Shown: piece by piece, positions 1 to 9,620 of the stretch
Layout of the letters: every line of letters begins with the position of its first letter
Numbering within the stretch: the stretch's first letter is position 1
Assembly: GCF_019285735.1 (NCBI RefSeq)
Contig: NZ_CP079107.1
Coordinates: forward strand, 372,001-436,000
DNA: 64,000 bases
Direction: 5' to 3'
DNA from: Paeniglutamicibacter sp. Y32M11
Lineage (GTDB): Bacteria > Actinomycetota > Actinomycetes > Actinomycetales > Micrococcaceae
Notes under the pieces: model-generated
Seen by the model: the letters and a program-made list of their open reading frames with translations, nothing else
Databases searched by the model: none
Told to the model about the DNA's origin: nothing
Program-made: the position numbers and the translations under genes

Positions 1-501
1 AGTCTCTTCCCAGCGCTCCGGGGTATCTAAGAGCAGCGCCTTGCCAATTCCGGTGCGGCTGAGCGGCATCCGTAACCCAATGCGGGATCGCATCTGCGCT
101 CCGCGCGTTCCTGGCACTTTGTCTACGTATAGAACCTGGGACTCGTCCTCGACGGCCAGGTGGACGGTGTCCTGATACTTTCGAGCCAACTCCTCAAGAA
201 TGGGCTTGGCGATCACCGGGACCGGGCTTTGATACAGGGCATGGAACCCGAGCTCGATCAAGGCCGGACCTAAACTGAAATCGGTTCCGTGACTACTACG
301 CAGGAACCCTCGCTGGTTCAGCAACTGCACCAGCCGATGAGCGGTGCTTTTCCCGATTCCAGTTGCTGCGGAGACCTCGTTCAATGTCGTTGCTCCATCG
401 GCGATGGCCCGCAAAACGTCAAGCCCACGCGCCAAGGTGAGAGTTCCGATCGGCGGAGTGTCCGCATGGCGGACAGGGGCTGGAGTGGGGTCTTGATTCA
501 T
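1..501 (-). CDS. IclR-family transcriptional regulator (3' end outside window)
   Basis: The complement reads from ATG at 501 to the window edge without a stop, giving about 167 residues; an in-frame ATG at 531 is an alternative start and neither has a clear Shine-Dalgarno. The N-terminal winged helix (LARGLDVLRAIADGATTLNE, then TGIGKSTAHRLVQLL) is typical of IclR, followed by the start of the IclR effector domain (LGPALIELGFHAL, VHLAVEDESQVLYVDKV). It is divergent from a galactonate degradation operon, so it probably controls that operon in response to galactonate or a breakdown product; this is inferred from position. The E. coli galactonate regulator is a GntR protein, so the regulator class differs here. 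The effector-binding C-terminus is not visible. Confidence 0.88.
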   Translation of the reverse strand, partial: MNQDPTPAPVRHADTPPIGTLTLARGLDVLRAIADGATTLNEVSAATGIGKSTAHRLVQLLNQRGFLRSSHGTDFSLGPALIELGFHALYQSPVPVIAKPILEELARKYQDTVHLAVEDESQVLYVDKVPGTRGAQMRSRIGLRMPLSRTGIGKALLLDTPERWEET

Positions 502-558
502 GGCTTGACTACTCTCGTCAGCGATTCTCATGATCGAATCAGGCTCGTCCGGAACTGG

Positions 559-580
559 GTCGCATCCCACTATATGCGAC
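559..580. promoter_or_regulatory. candidate operator between IclR gene and dgo operon
   Basis: A perfect 7-bp inverted repeat (GTCGCAT, 8-nt spacer, ATGCGAC) lies in the divergent intergenic region, roughly midway between the two start codons. It is a plausible IclR site by position only. Confidence 0.35.
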
Positions 581-676
581 GTGCTTTGAAATATTGGAAC
601 GACTGCTCCAGCCTTTCATGTGAACGGGAGCACATTGGACCCGTGACCGGAACCACGTATGAGGATTAGACGAGCA

Positions 677-1675
677 ATGTTGCACAGCACCGAAGGCCAG
701 TTGATCGCCCTTGATTGGGGCACAACATCCGCACGTGTTTATCTCTTGGGTGCCGACGGCACCGTGTTGGATCGCCGGAGTGAGCCATGGGGCATCTTGC
801 AAGTAGCCGAACGCGGGCAAGCAACATCAGTCAGCCTGCAAGCTTCCTTCGAACAATGTCTAGAATCGCTATGCGGCGACTGGCTAGCCCAGTATCCTCA
901 TGTGCCGCTGCTTGCCTGCGGCATGGTCGGAAGCAAGCAGGGCTGGGCCGAAGCCGCCTACACTCAGACACCGGCGGACTTACACTCCTCCGAGATGGAA
1001 TTGAGAACTGTGGAACTGGCCAATGGGCGAGTGCTGCACATCATTCCCGGAATCATCGACAAAAAGGCCCTCCCGGACGTTATCCGGGGGGAAGAAACTC
1101 AGATCCTCGGAGCGCTGCACATGCAAGGCGCTATCGACCCCGACGTACCAGCCGAACCACGGCTGATGTTGTTGCCGGGGACGCACTCCAAGTGGGTGAC
1201 GCTCAGCGGTGCAATCGTGCAGCGATTCAGCACCACAATGACCGGCGAAACCTTTGCGCTACTGTCCAAGCACAGCATTCTTGCCAAGTTGATGGAACCG
1301 AACCCCGAGATCTCCTGGATCGCTTTTAAACGTGGGGTGGAGATCGCACGTTCTCAGCATGGACAAGCCGGAATCATGATGACAGCCTTCTCGGCTCGAA
1401 CCCTGGTCCTCACTGGTCAGTTGGAACCGATCGATATTCTCGATTACCTCTCCGGATTGATGATCGGGTCTGAGATCCGTGGAGTCTTCGACTCCTGGAC
1501 CGGGGACCTTCCGCAAAGCATCACCATCTGCGGCAATGAGAACCTGAGTGCCCGCTACAAGGCGGCGCTGCAAATATTTGGCATCGCCAACATCCATGTC
1601 CTGAATGACACCGCATCGGCAGGCATGTGGAAGGTCGCTCACAACACCGGCTTGCTCAGTGGGCAGCCCGTATAG
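677..1675 (+). CDS. dgoK: 2-dehydro-3-deoxygalactonokinase
   Basis: About 332 aa from the ATG at 677; an in-frame ATG at 659 would add six residues but lacks a ribosome site, and GAGGA precedes 677 at long spacing. The enzyme phosphorylates 2-dehydro-3-deoxy-D-galactonate in the De Ley-Doudoroff galactonate pathway. Family features seen: the N-terminal phosphate-binding segment IALDWGTTSARVY, the central LLPGTHSKW loop, and MTGETFALL. It is the first gene of a same-strand operon with aldolase, dehydratase and transporter, which supports the specific assignment over a generic sugar kinase. Confidence 0.9.
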   Translation: MLHSTEGQLIALDWGTTSARVYLLGADGTVLDRRSEPWGILQVAERGQATSVSLQASFEQCLESLCGDWLAQYPHVPLLACGMVGSKQGWAEAAYTQTPADLHSSEMELRTVELANGRVLHIIPGIIDKKALPDVIRGEETQILGALHMQGAIDPDVPAEPRLMLLPGTHSKWVTLSGAIVQRFSTTMTGETFALLSKHSILAKLMEPNPEISWIAFKRGVEIARSQHGQAGIMMTAFSARTLVLTGQLEPIDILDYLSGLMIGSEIRGVFDSWTGDLPQSITICGNENLSARYKAALQIFGIANIHVLNDTASAGMWKVAHNTGLLSGQPV

Positions 1676-1742
1676 CTTCGGGCAACAGAGATTTCGCAAC
1701 ACTTTTTCGCAGACGCAAATAACTCTTAGAAAGGTCAGCATC

Positions 1743-2387
1743 GTGATCGAGGCATCACCTCAAAGGACATCCACCGGACTCGTCGCCATCCTGCGCGGGC
1801 TGCACCCCGACGAAGCAGAAGCAGTTGGTGCCTGCCTGTACGAAGCAGGGTTCAGGTCGCTAGAGGTTCCGCTGAATTCTCCCGATCCATTAAAAAGTAT
1901 CAAGATCCTGCGCAGTACCCTGCCTGCCGATGTCCGGGTCGGCGCCGGAACGGTGCTCAATGTTGAGCAGGTTCGGGCGTGCAAGGCCGCCGGGGCGCAG
2001 ATCATCGTCTCGCCCAACACTAACGTCAACGTCATCGCCGAAACCGTGGCCCTGGGCATGGATTCCTTCCCGGGGGCAGCTACCCCCAGCAACGCCTTTG
2101 ACGCCATCGAAGCCGGCGCCCGCAACGTCAAGATTTTTCCGGCCGAACAGGTAGGGCTGGGTGGGTTTAAAGCCTGGACCGCGGTGATCCCCTTGGAAAT
2201 CGGGCTGATTCCCGTCGGCGGCGTCAACGAGGAAAACATGGGCGAGTGGGTCGACGCCGGAGCCACCGGATTTGGCATCGGCTCGGCCCTTTACAAGCCC
2301 GGACGAGGTATTGAAGATCTGCGCGTCCGCGCCACCAACATTGTCCGCGCCTACAACACGATCCACGAGACGAGGAAGTCCGCATGA
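1743..2387 (+). CDS. dgoA: 2-dehydro-3-deoxy-6-phosphogalactonate aldolase
   Basis: 214 aa from a GTG start preceded by AAAGG; the frame stays open upstream but only this start has a ribosome site and the right family length. The class I KDPG/KDPGal aldolase splits KDPGal to pyruvate and glyceraldehyde 3-phosphate. Motifs seen: VAILRG at the N-terminus, VGAGTVLN, the SPNTN segment, and [11 protein letters not shown], which holds the Schiff-base lysine. The last four bases overlap the dehydratase start (ATGA), indicating translational coupling. Confidence 0.92.
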   Translation: MIEASPQRTSTGLVAILRGLHPDEAEAVGACLYEAGFRSLEVPLNSPDPLKSIKILRSTLPADVRVGAGTVLNVEQVRACKAAGAQIIVSPNTNVNVIAETVALGMDSFPGAATPSNAFDAIEAGARNVKIFPAEQVGLGGFKAWTAVIPLEIGLIPVGGVNEENMGEWVDAGATGFGIGSALYKPGRGIEDLRVRATNIVRAYNTIHETRKSA

Positions 2388-3532
2388 AAATCACCAAACT
2401 GACCACCTACATGGTTCCGCCTCGCTGGCTGTTTCTGAAGGTTGAAACCGACGAGGGCATCGTGGGTTGGGGAGAACCGGTACTCGAGGGGCGTGCAGCC
2501 ACCGTGGCCGCGGCTGTGGATGAACTCTCGGATTACGTCATCGGCAAGGATCCACGGAATATCGAGGATCTGTGGACCGTCATGTACCGTGCCGGCTTCT
2601 ACCGCGGCGGCGGTATCCACATGAGTGCGCTGGCGGGTATCGACCAGGCACTGTGGGACATCAAGGGTAAGGCCCTGGGCGTGCCAGCCTACGAACTGCT
2701 TGGCGGCAAAGTCCGGGACAAAATGCGGGTTTACTCGTGGATCGGCGGCGATCGCCCCTCGGAAACCGCGGCAGCGGCACGCGCAGCCGCGGACCGAGGA
2801 TTCACCGCCGTGAAGATGAACGGCACCGAGGAAATGCAGTACATCGATACCTGGGACAAGGTTGAGAAGTGCCTCGAGAACGTTCAAGCGGTTCGCGAAG
2901 CGGTGGGCACCAATGTGGGCATCGGCGTGGACTTCCACGGCCGTGTGCACAAGCCCATGGCGAAGGTGCTCATCAAGGAACTCGAGCCCTATAAGCTCAT
3001 GTTCATTGAGGAGCCGGTACTCAGCGAAAACGTTGGGTCCATGCTGGATGTTTTGCGCAACACACCCACTCCCATTGCGCTGGGAGAGCGGCTGTATTCC
3101 CGCTGGGACTTTAAAGACATCATCGCCTCCGGCGCCGTGGATATCATCCAGCCCGATCCTTCGCACTGTGGCGGCATCACCGAGGCCCGCAAGATCGCGG
3201 CCATGGCCGAAGCCTACGACGTAGCAGTCGCGTTGCACTGCCCGCTGGGCCCGATCGCGCTGGCAGCCAACCTGCAAATTGATGCGGGTTGTTACAACGC
3301 CTTCATCCAGGAGCAATCCCTGGGAATCCACTACAACAAGTCCAATGACCTCCTGGACTATGTGCTTGACCCCTCGGTCTTCGCCTACGAGGACGGCATG
3401 GTCGACATCCCGACCGGCCCCGGCTTGGGCGTTGAGGTTAACGAGGAATATGTCATCGAGCGTGCGGCCGAAGGTCACCGCTGGCGCAACCCGGTTTGGC
3501 GTCACAAAGACGGGTCCTTCGCAGAATGGTAA
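2384..3532 (+). CDS. dgoD: D-galactonate dehydratase
   Basis: 382 aa, enolase superfamily (mandelate racemase subgroup), converting D-galactonate to 2-dehydro-3-deoxygalactonate. Seen: N-terminal capping domain with [18 protein letters not shown], the LLGGKVRD hinge, the metal-ligand region (GVDFHGRV, then FIEEPV), the [15 protein letters not shown] segment, and [13 protein letters not shown] holding the catalytic histidine region. Length and motifs fit DgoD closely. The start overlaps the aldolase stop by 4 nt. Confidence 0.94.
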   Translation: MKITKLTTYMVPPRWLFLKVETDEGIVGWGEPVLEGRAATVAAAVDELSDYVIGKDPRNIEDLWTVMYRAGFYRGGGIHMSALAGIDQALWDIKGKALGVPAYELLGGKVRDKMRVYSWIGGDRPSETAAAARAAADRGFTAVKMNGTEEMQYIDTWDKVEKCLENVQAVREAVGTNVGIGVDFHGRVHKPMAKVLIKELEPYKLMFIEEPVLSENVGSMLDVLRNTPTPIALGERLYSRWDFKDIIASGAVDIIQPDPSHCGGITEARKIAAMAEAYDVAVALHCPLGPIALAANLQIDAGCYNAFIQEQSLGIHYNKSNDLLDYVLDPSVFAYEDGMVDIPTGPGLGVEVNEEYVIERAAEGHRWRNPVWRHKDGSFAEW

Positions 3533-3537
3533 ATCGA

Positions 3538-4860
3538 ATGCCACAGACCATGCCGTCCGTCGCCGAGCCCATCACCGGCTCCGCGAAGCGGACCAGGATG
3601 CGCTACGTCGTAGCCATCATGCTTTTCCTGACAGTTGTCATCAACTACATGGACCGCTCGAACCTTTCGGTGGCAGCGCCATTAATCTCCGCGGAATTCG
3701 GCTTGGACACGGCCCAGCAAGGCCTGCTGCTATCGGCATTCGGCTGGACCTATGCGGCCATGCAGCTCCCCGGGGGCTGGTTGGTTGACCGCGTACCGCC
3801 GCGGCTGCTTTACCCGATTTGCCTCGTTCTATGGTCCGTTGCCACCATCTTCATGGGCATGGCCGGGAGCTTCGTCGCGCTGATTGTTTTGCGTCTGGCC
3901 GTGGGTGGTTTTGAGGCACCCGCCTACCCGATCAACAACAAGGTAGTCACCGCCTGGTTCCCGGAACGCGAACGAGCCACCGCCATTGGGTTCTACACCT
4001 CGGGCCAGTTCATTGGCCTCGCGTTGCTGACTCCGGTGCTGATCTGGTTGCAGCACGCCATGAGTTGGCACTGGGTATTTGTGATCACCGGTGCGGTGGG
4101 TGTGCTCTGGGGTGTGCTGTGGTACCTGCTGTACCGCAACCCGATGGACTCCAAACGGGCCAACACCGCGGAAATCGAATACATTCGCGCCGGCGGCGGA
4201 CTAGTCTCCCTGGGCAGCGATGAAGCCAACGAGGTCAAGCCGAAGCTGACCAAAAAGGATTTCGCCCTCGTCTTGGGGCGCCGCAAGCTGTGGGGCATTT
4301 ACATTGGCCAATTCTGCCTGACCTCTACCCTGTGGTTCTTCCTGACCTGGTTCCCCACCTATTTGGTGTCCTACCGTCAGATGGATTACATCAAGACCGG
4401 GTTCCTGACCTCGTTGCCGTTTATTGCCGCCCTGGTGGGCGTCTTGATCAGTGGGGTGCTCTCGGACTTCATGCTGAAGCGCGGTGTCAGCCTGGGCACG
4501 GCACGCAAACTGCCCATCATCATCGGCTTGCTGCTGTCCATGAGCATGATCGGTGCCATCTTTACCGACAGCACCGCGCTGGTCATCACCTTCATGTCCA
4601 TCGCGTTCTTCGGAAATGGGCTGGCCTCCATCACCTGGTCGTTGGTTTCGGCTCTGGCTCCGGCCCGACTAATTGGACTGACCGGTGGCATGTTCAACTT
4701 CATCGGCAACCTGTCCTCGATCGCCACCCCGATTGTCATCGGTTTATTGGTGACCAAGACCGACTTCGGTCCCGCCTTCATTTACATGACGGTGATCGCC
4801 GCGGCCGGCATCCTGTCCTACGTGTTACTCGTAGGCAAGGTCAAGCGTGTTGAAGGATAA
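3538..4860 (+). CDS. dgoT: MFS transporter, galactonate-type (ACS family)
   Basis: About 440 aa with 12 predicted membrane segments. The open frame extends upstream into dgoD, but the ATG at 3538, six nt after the dgoD stop, gives the normal family start (RMRYVVAIMLFLTVVINYMDRSNL). The NYMDRSNLSVAAP signature and WFPERERATAIGFYTSGQFIG belong to the anion:cation symporter branch that includes DgoT and glucarate/hexuronate porters. Operon position implies D-galactonate uptake by proton symport; the exact substrate is inference. A strong terminator follows. Confidence 0.85.
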   Translation: MPQTMPSVAEPITGSAKRTRMRYVVAIMLFLTVVINYMDRSNLSVAAPLISAEFGLDTAQQGLLLSAFGWTYAAMQLPGGWLVDRVPPRLLYPICLVLWSVATIFMGMAGSFVALIVLRLAVGGFEAPAYPINNKVVTAWFPERERATAIGFYTSGQFIGLALLTPVLIWLQHAMSWHWVFVITGAVGVLWGVLWYLLYRNPMDSKRANTAEIEYIRAGGGLVSLGSDEANEVKPKLTKKDFALVLGRRKLWGIYIGQFCLTSTLWFFLTWFPTYLVSYRQMDYIKTGFLTSLPFIAALVGVLISGVLSDFMLKRGVSLGTARKLPIIIGLLLSMSMIGAIFTDSTALVITFMSIAFFGNGLASITWSLVSALAPARLIGLTGGMFNFIGNLSSIATPIVIGLLVTKTDFGPAFIYMTVIAAAGILSYVLLVGKVKRVEG

Positions 4861-4878
4861 CTAAGACAACACCACAAA

Positions 4879-4922
4879 GGCCGGGGCTCTGCACATCATG
4901 ATGATGCGCAGAGCCTCGGCCT
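4879..4922. terminator. bidirectional terminator after dgo operon
   Basis: A stem of about 15 bp (GGCCGGGGCTCTGC against GCAGAGCCTCGGCC, small bulge) around an ATCATGATGAT loop lies between convergent genes. The T-tract is weak on the plus strand. Confidence 0.7.
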
Positions 4923-4943
4923 ATTAATTGGCGTGGGTGGTGT

Positions 4944-5483
4944 TTAGCGGTTGTAGCCAACGTGTGCGAGAGCCTGACGCACGAGATTCTCGCGACCGCC
5001 GGCGAATTCTTCTTGAATATTTGGGCTGAGCGCTTCTTCCGGCGTGAGCCAGGTGAGCTCGAGTGCATCCTGACGCGGTGAGCATTCTCCGCGAACCGGA
5101 ACGATGTAGGCCAGTGCCACGGCATGCTGTCGTTCGTCGGTTAATCCCGTTTCCGAGGGAGAGGGGAAGTACTCCGCCACGGTGAAGGGCGCGGGGCTCG
5201 GCGGCAACTGCGGCATGGCCAGCGGGCCAAGGTCCTTTTCGATGTGGCGAGTCAGCGCGGCCCGAATGGTTTCCCGGTACATCACCCTGCCCGAGACGAA
5301 GGTACGCAGCATTCGCCCCTCGGGATCGGCGGTGAGCAATAGCCCGATCTCCATGACGTAGCCGAGCGGATCCAGGCGTACCGGGATCGCTTCGATGTAG
5401 AGCATGGGCAACCGGGCGCGGGCCTCGTAGAGGTCTTCATCGGACAACCAGCCGGGATAGGGATCCGGAGTGCGAACGTTCAT
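4944..5483 (-). CDS. NUDIX-like protein, DUF4916 type
   Basis: 179 aa from ATG at 5483; six more residues are possible from 5501. The sequence (WLSDEDLYEARARLPMLYIEAIPVRLDPLG, then VAYIVPVRGEC and ELTWLTPEEAL near the C-terminus) resembles the actinobacterial DUF4916/NUDIX-hydrolase-like family. I do not see a canonical NUDIX box (GX5EX7REUXEEXGU), so catalytic activity is uncertain. It is a single gene convergent with the dgo operon and divergent from a drug exporter. Confidence 0.7.
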   Translation of the reverse strand: MNVRTPDPYPGWLSDEDLYEARARLPMLYIEAIPVRLDPLGYVMEIGLLLTADPEGRMLRTFVSGRVMYRETIRAALTRHIEKDLGPLAMPQLPPSPAPFTVAEYFPSPSETGLTDERQHAVALAYIVPVRGECSPRQDALELTWLTPEEALSPNIQEEFAGGRENLVRQALAHVGYNR

Positions 5484-5642
5484 GTTCCCATCTTGTCCCA
5501 TCGACCCCGTGGCTGGCCACGCCGTGGGCCGTGTTGTGAGATTCCCAGAATGTTTTCACTTTGGGGAATGAACCGTGGACACCCAGCGCTAGAATGAAAT
5601 GTTCATCAACGCCACCCCCTTTTATGGAAGAGGCCACTACCC

Positions 5643-7079
5643 GTGACCGAGACCAGCACCAAACTTAACCCCAAGGATCTTGCCACCATCACGGTGCTGA
5701 TCGTTTCCGCGTTTGTGGTGATCCTTAACGAAACCATCATGAATGTGGCACTGCCGGTGCTCATGCATGAATTCAAGGTCAGCGAAGAAGCCATTCAGTG
5801 GCTCTCGACGATCTTCATGCTCACCATGGCCGTTGTCATCCCGGCCACCGGATTCCTGCTCCAGCGCTTCAGCACTCGCGGGGTCTTTATGCTTGCGATG
5901 ATCCTGTTCACCGCCGGAACTCTGCTCGCAGCGGGCGCTCCAGGCTTCGAACTGCTGCTTGCGGCCCGGGTGATTCAGGCGTCGGGTACGGCAATTATGA
6001 TGCCGCTGTTGATGACCACGGTCCTTGACCTGGTGCCGGCGGAGCGACGCGGAGTCATCATGGGCAATGTGTCGATCGTGATTTCCGTGGCGCCGGCCAT
6101 CGGCCCGACCATCTCCGGGTTGATCCTGCAGTTCCTGAACTGGCGCTTCATGTTCCTGATCATTGCTCCGATCGCCCTAGCGGCGCTGCTCATTGGCGCA
6201 CCGCGGCTGAATAAGGTGGCAGAGGCCTCCAAGATGCCGCTGTCGATCGCCTCGGTGATCCTCTCCGTTCCGGCCTTCGGCGGTCTGGTCTTGGGACTCA
6301 GCAGGCTCTCGGCCAATGGACTGAACGCCCAGACCGTGGCGATCCTCGTGATTGCGGTGCTGGCGTTGGTGTGCTTCACGATGTTGCAGCTTCGCCTGCA
6401 AAAGAAGGACCACGCGCTGCTTGACCTGCGTACCTTCAGCTACCGACCCTTCACGCTGTCACTCTCGCTGATGATTCTGGCGATGGTGGCACTGTTCGGG
6501 GTGATCATCCTGTTGCCGATGTACCTGCAGAATGTCCGTGGGCTAGACACCCTGGCCACCGGCCTGATGCTCTTGCCCGGTGGATTGCTGATGGGGCTGT
6601 TGGCCCCGTTTGTTGGGCGACTCTTTGACAAGGTGGGCCCGCGCCCGCTGGTGATCCCGGGAGCCGTCATTCTGACCCTGGTGCTCTTTGGCTACTCGCG
6701 CCTGCTTGGGGCCGAGACGGCCATCGGCATGATTATTGCCTTGCACCTAGCGATGTCATTGGCTCTCTCGCTGATCTTCACCCCGGCGTTCACCACCGCA
6801 CTGAACCCGTTGCCGCATTCCCTGCACTCCCATGGTTCGGCGGTACTTTCCACGCTGCAGCAGTTGGGCGGGGCCGCGGGCACAGCCCTGCTCGTTGGTG
6901 TCTTGGCATCGCGCATTGGTGCCGGAGCCGAAGCCGGAATTGATCCGATTCAGGCTCAGATTAATGGATTCTCCGCGGGCTTCATGGTCGCGGCAATCTG
7001 CTCCGTCGGAATGATCATCATTTCGCTCTTCCTCACCAAGGCAGAGACTCCTGCTTCCGCGCCGGTCCACGCCCACTAA
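5643..7079 (+). CDS. MFS multidrug exporter, DHA2 (14-TM) family
   Basis: 478 aa from a GTG start with an upstream GGAAGAGG. Fourteen hydrophobic segments and motif C (SVAPAIGPTISGLILQFLNWR) identify a drug:proton antiporter of the EmrB/QacA/Lmr group. Motif A is partly visible as LLQRFSTRGVFMLAM. Close kin export lincomycin, antiseptics or other toxic compounds; the substrate here is unknown. Transcribed alone, with a terminator downstream. Confidence 0.88.
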   Translation: MTETSTKLNPKDLATITVLIVSAFVVILNETIMNVALPVLMHEFKVSEEAIQWLSTIFMLTMAVVIPATGFLLQRFSTRGVFMLAMILFTAGTLLAAGAPGFELLLAARVIQASGTAIMMPLLMTTVLDLVPAERRGVIMGNVSIVISVAPAIGPTISGLILQFLNWRFMFLIIAPIALAALLIGAPRLNKVAEASKMPLSIASVILSVPAFGGLVLGLSRLSANGLNAQTVAILVIAVLALVCFTMLQLRLQKKDHALLDLRTFSYRPFTLSLSLMILAMVALFGVIILLPMYLQNVRGLDTLATGLMLLPGGLLMGLLAPFVGRLFDKVGPRPLVIPGAVILTLVLFGYSRLLGAETAIGMIIALHLAMSLALSLIFTPAFTTALNPLPHSLHSHGSAVLSTLQQLGGAAGTALLVGVLASRIGAGAEAGIDPIQAQINGFSAGFMVAAICSVGMIIISLFLTKAETPASAPVHAH

Positions 7080-7121
7080 TCACCGGCTTAATCTGATCCG
7101 GTGCCACTCGCGCTGGGCCAC

Positions 7122-7164
7122 ACACCACCCCGTTCTCCCTTTTGCAGGGATGGCGGGGTGGTGT
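7122..7164. terminator. bidirectional terminator
   Basis: Perfect 11-bp stem ACACCACCCCG / CGGGGTGGTGT with a 21-nt loop, between the convergent exporter and Lrp-type regulator genes. Confidence 0.7.
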
Positions 7165-7191
7165 ACTTAACCCGCAGTATGCAGGAGCGGA

Positions 7192-8184
7192 TCAGGTGAC
7201 GACCTCTCCGGTGGGACGCCCCTCCGGATCCAGCATCCAGCCCATGCGTTTGAAGGCGTGCACGCCCACGCAGGCCTCGATGATCTCCACGCCCGGGACG
7301 CGAACGGCCAGTCTGGCCTCCACATCCGCAATGTCGGCAGGGGTACGCAGCTGCATCATGAACGTCATGTTTGCCGCGCCGGTCGTGGCGGCGCAGAGAC
7401 GAAGTGTTCGCTGTTCCATCAGGAATGCGGCCACGGTGTCGGCGGTGCCGGCCGGGACCTTGGCGAACCACTGCACCGTTAACGGGTAGCCGGTGTAATG
7501 ACTCGCCAGTTCGCAGCGCAAGGTCACCATCCCGGTTTCTAACGCCACCTTCAGGAAGCGGCCAGTGGTGGAGGGGTGCTGCCCGGTGGCCTGAGCGATC
7601 TCCGTGGCGGTGGCCCTGCCATCGTGCATGAGGACCCGGAGCATGGGCCAAAAGGTATCCGGGATGATGGTCGGCTGAGACAGCGGTGGATGGATGAGCC
7701 GTTGGAGCTGCGCCTGCTGCGCGGGAGAGAGTACGTCCAGTCGCCATGCGTTGCCGGTGGCATACAGCTTGGTGCACAGCGAAACCTTGGTGCGTTGGAC
7801 GCCGCGGGTACCGCGGATGCGAGGGAGGACCTTGCGCGCCATGTCCAGCCAGTCGGCGGCCAGACAGGTAAGCCGGAAGTCTGCCGTACTGGTCGCGTCA
7901 TCCACGGTCAGCACCTCGGTGATCGCGCAGAGGTCCGCCTGCACCTCCTCGATGAGCGCCGGATCCGCCACCACGTCGATGAAGGCGGTGCAATGCTGCT
8001 CCGGGCGCCCACTCAGATGTCCCAGAACCCAGGCCATGCGGTCCTCGCGCAAACGCGCCCAGCGCGCAGAAAGTGTTGCCGGGTGCCGCCCGAGAATCGT
8101 GCCCAACTCTGACCAGCCGGCCCGCGGAGCAATTTGCAATGCGTGCACCAGCTGTAGGTCTTCGACCGGTAGTTCCATCGACAC
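7192..8184 (-). CDS. Lrp/AsnC-family regulator with duplicated modules
   Basis: 330 aa, about twice a standard Lrp protein. Two HTH units are visible: residues ~5-50 (ELPVEDLQLVHALQIAPRAG, then SELGTILGRHPATLSARWARL) and ~175-225 (MLRVLMHDGRATATEIAQAT, then HPSTTGRFLKVALETGMV). Each is followed by an alpha/beta ligand-type domain. This double architecture is a known actinobacterial subfamily. It is divergent from an M20 amidohydrolase and an MHS permease, so it probably controls them, with an amino acid or acylated amino acid as effector (inference). Confidence 0.87.
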   Translation of the reverse strand: MSMELPVEDLQLVHALQIAPRAGWSELGTILGRHPATLSARWARLREDRMAWVLGHLSGRPEQHCTAFIDVVADPALIEEVQADLCAITEVLTVDDATSTADFRLTCLAADWLDMARKVLPRIRGTRGVQRTKVSLCTKLYATGNAWRLDVLSPAQQAQLQRLIHPPLSQPTIIPDTFWPMLRVLMHDGRATATEIAQATGQHPSTTGRFLKVALETGMVTLRCELASHYTGYPLTVQWFAKVPAGTADTVAAFLMEQRTLRLCAATTGAANMTFMMQLRTPADIADVEARLAVRVPGVEIIEACVGVHAFKRMGWMLDPEGRPTGEVVT

Positions 8185-8196
8185 ACCTTTCCTTTC

Positions 8197-8235
8197 AGTG
8201 CAATAAAACGTGGTTTAAAAGCTAGCTAGTGCAAT
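8197..8235. promoter_or_regulatory. direct-repeat candidate binding sites for the Lrp-type regulator
   Basis: AGTGCAAT occurs at 8197-8204 and 8228-8235, each followed by an A/T run and CG. The copies are 31 bp apart, about three helical turns, in the divergent promoter region. Confidence 0.4.
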
Positions 8236-8337
8236 TTTTCGTGAATGTAGCTCCATTATCCTGCCACGGCCCCACTCTCAATAGTGACATAGCTCACCGA
8301 ATGGTGGGCGATGGAAATCAGAAAGAGGACACGGGGC

Positions 8338-9573
8338 ATGAGCACCGCTACCACCGCTATTGTGCAGGACGCAGCCGAACTCCTTCCGGAGATCACCCGC
8401 CTGCGCCATGCGCTGCACCGCGAACCCGAAACCGGGTTGCAGCTGCCACGAACCCAGGAACGAGTGTTGCAGTGGCTTGAGCCCCTCGGATACGAAATTT
8501 CGCTGGGAACCGATCTCACCTCGGTGACGGCAGTTCTGCGCGGAGGAGCCTCCACGGCCCCCGCCGGCGAGCGCCCCACGGTATTGCTGCGCGGTGACAT
8601 GGATGGACTGCCACTGCAGGAAAAGTCCGGTGTTGAGTTCGCCTCGCAGACTGGTGCGACCATGCATGCCTGTGGGCACGACCTGCACACAGCGATGTTG
8701 GCCGGAGCCGCAACCCTATTGGCCGAGCGCCGCGACTCCCTCACCGGGGATGTGGTGTTGATGTTCCAACCCGGCGAGGAAGGCTGGGACGGTGCGAGCC
8801 GTATGGTGCGCGAAGGCGTACTGGAGGCCAGCGGAAAGAAGGTCGATGCCGCCTTTGGGTTGCATGTGATGAGCTCGATGGGATCCACCGGAGTATTTAC
8901 TTCCAAGGATGGCGCGGTGATGAGCGCCTCGGATGGATTGTTCGTGACGGTGCGCGGTGCCGGCGGGCATGGCTCGGCACCCTTCGCGGCCAAGGACCCG
9001 GTGACCGCTGCCGCGGAAATGGTGACGGCCCTGCAGGTAATGGTGACCCGCCAGTTCGACGTCTTTGACCCGGTGGTCATCTTCGTCGGGGTGTTGCGGG
9101 CCGGAACGGCACGCAACATTATTCCGGACACCGCCTACTTCGAAGCGACCATCCGTTCCTTTAGTCACGCGAACCACGACAAGCTCCAGCTTGTTGTCCC
9201 CGCCTTACTCCAAGGCATCGCTCAGGCCCACGGGCTGGAGGTTGAGGTGGGATACCGCACCGAGTATCCCACCACGATTAACGCCGTAGCGGAAACGCAA
9301 TTTGCGGCAGACGCGGTACGCGAACTCTTTGGGACGGATTCCTTCACCACCATGGCCAGCCCCCTGGCCGGTTCCGAGGATTTCTCCCGGGTACTTCAAG
9401 AGGTTCCCGGTGCATTTATCTTCCTCTCGGCGCTGACTCCCGGTGTGGACGGTTCATCTGCCGCCTACAACCACTCCCCATATGCACGTTTTGATGATTC
9501 GGTGTTGGGTCGCGGTACCGCGCTCTACACGCAGCTGGCCACCACCAAGCTCGCTTCCCTGGCAACACGCTAA
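8338..9573 (+). CDS. M20-family amidohydrolase (hippurate/N-acyl amino acid hydrolase type)
   Basis: 411 aa from ATG at 8338, preceded by AGAGGAC. Metal-binding and catalytic segments of M20D peptidases are present: LLRGDMDGLP, MHACGHDLHTAM, MFQPGEEGWDGA, and the dimerization domain GAGGHGSAP. RAGTARNIIPD and AGSEDFS near the C-terminus also match. The likely reaction is hydrolysis of an N-acyl or N-aroyl amino acid. The following permease gene suggests import of the substrate and intracellular hydrolysis. Confidence 0.9.
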   Translation: MSTATTAIVQDAAELLPEITRLRHALHREPETGLQLPRTQERVLQWLEPLGYEISLGTDLTSVTAVLRGGASTAPAGERPTVLLRGDMDGLPLQEKSGVEFASQTGATMHACGHDLHTAMLAGAATLLAERRDSLTGDVVLMFQPGEEGWDGASRMVREGVLEASGKKVDAAFGLHVMSSMGSTGVFTSKDGAVMSASDGLFVTVRGAGGHGSAPFAAKDPVTAAAEMVTALQVMVTRQFDVFDPVVIFVGVLRAGTARNIIPDTAYFEATIRSFSHANHDKLQLVVPALLQGIAQAHGLEVEVGYRTEYPTTINAVAETQFAADAVRELFGTDSFTTMASPLAGSEDFSRVLQEVPGAFIFLSALTPGVDGSSAAYNHSPYARFDDSVLGRGTALYTQLATTKLASLATR

Positions 9574-9620
9574 CCCCTCCCTTCCCCACTCACGCACACA
9601 CTCACTCGAGGATTTACGAC

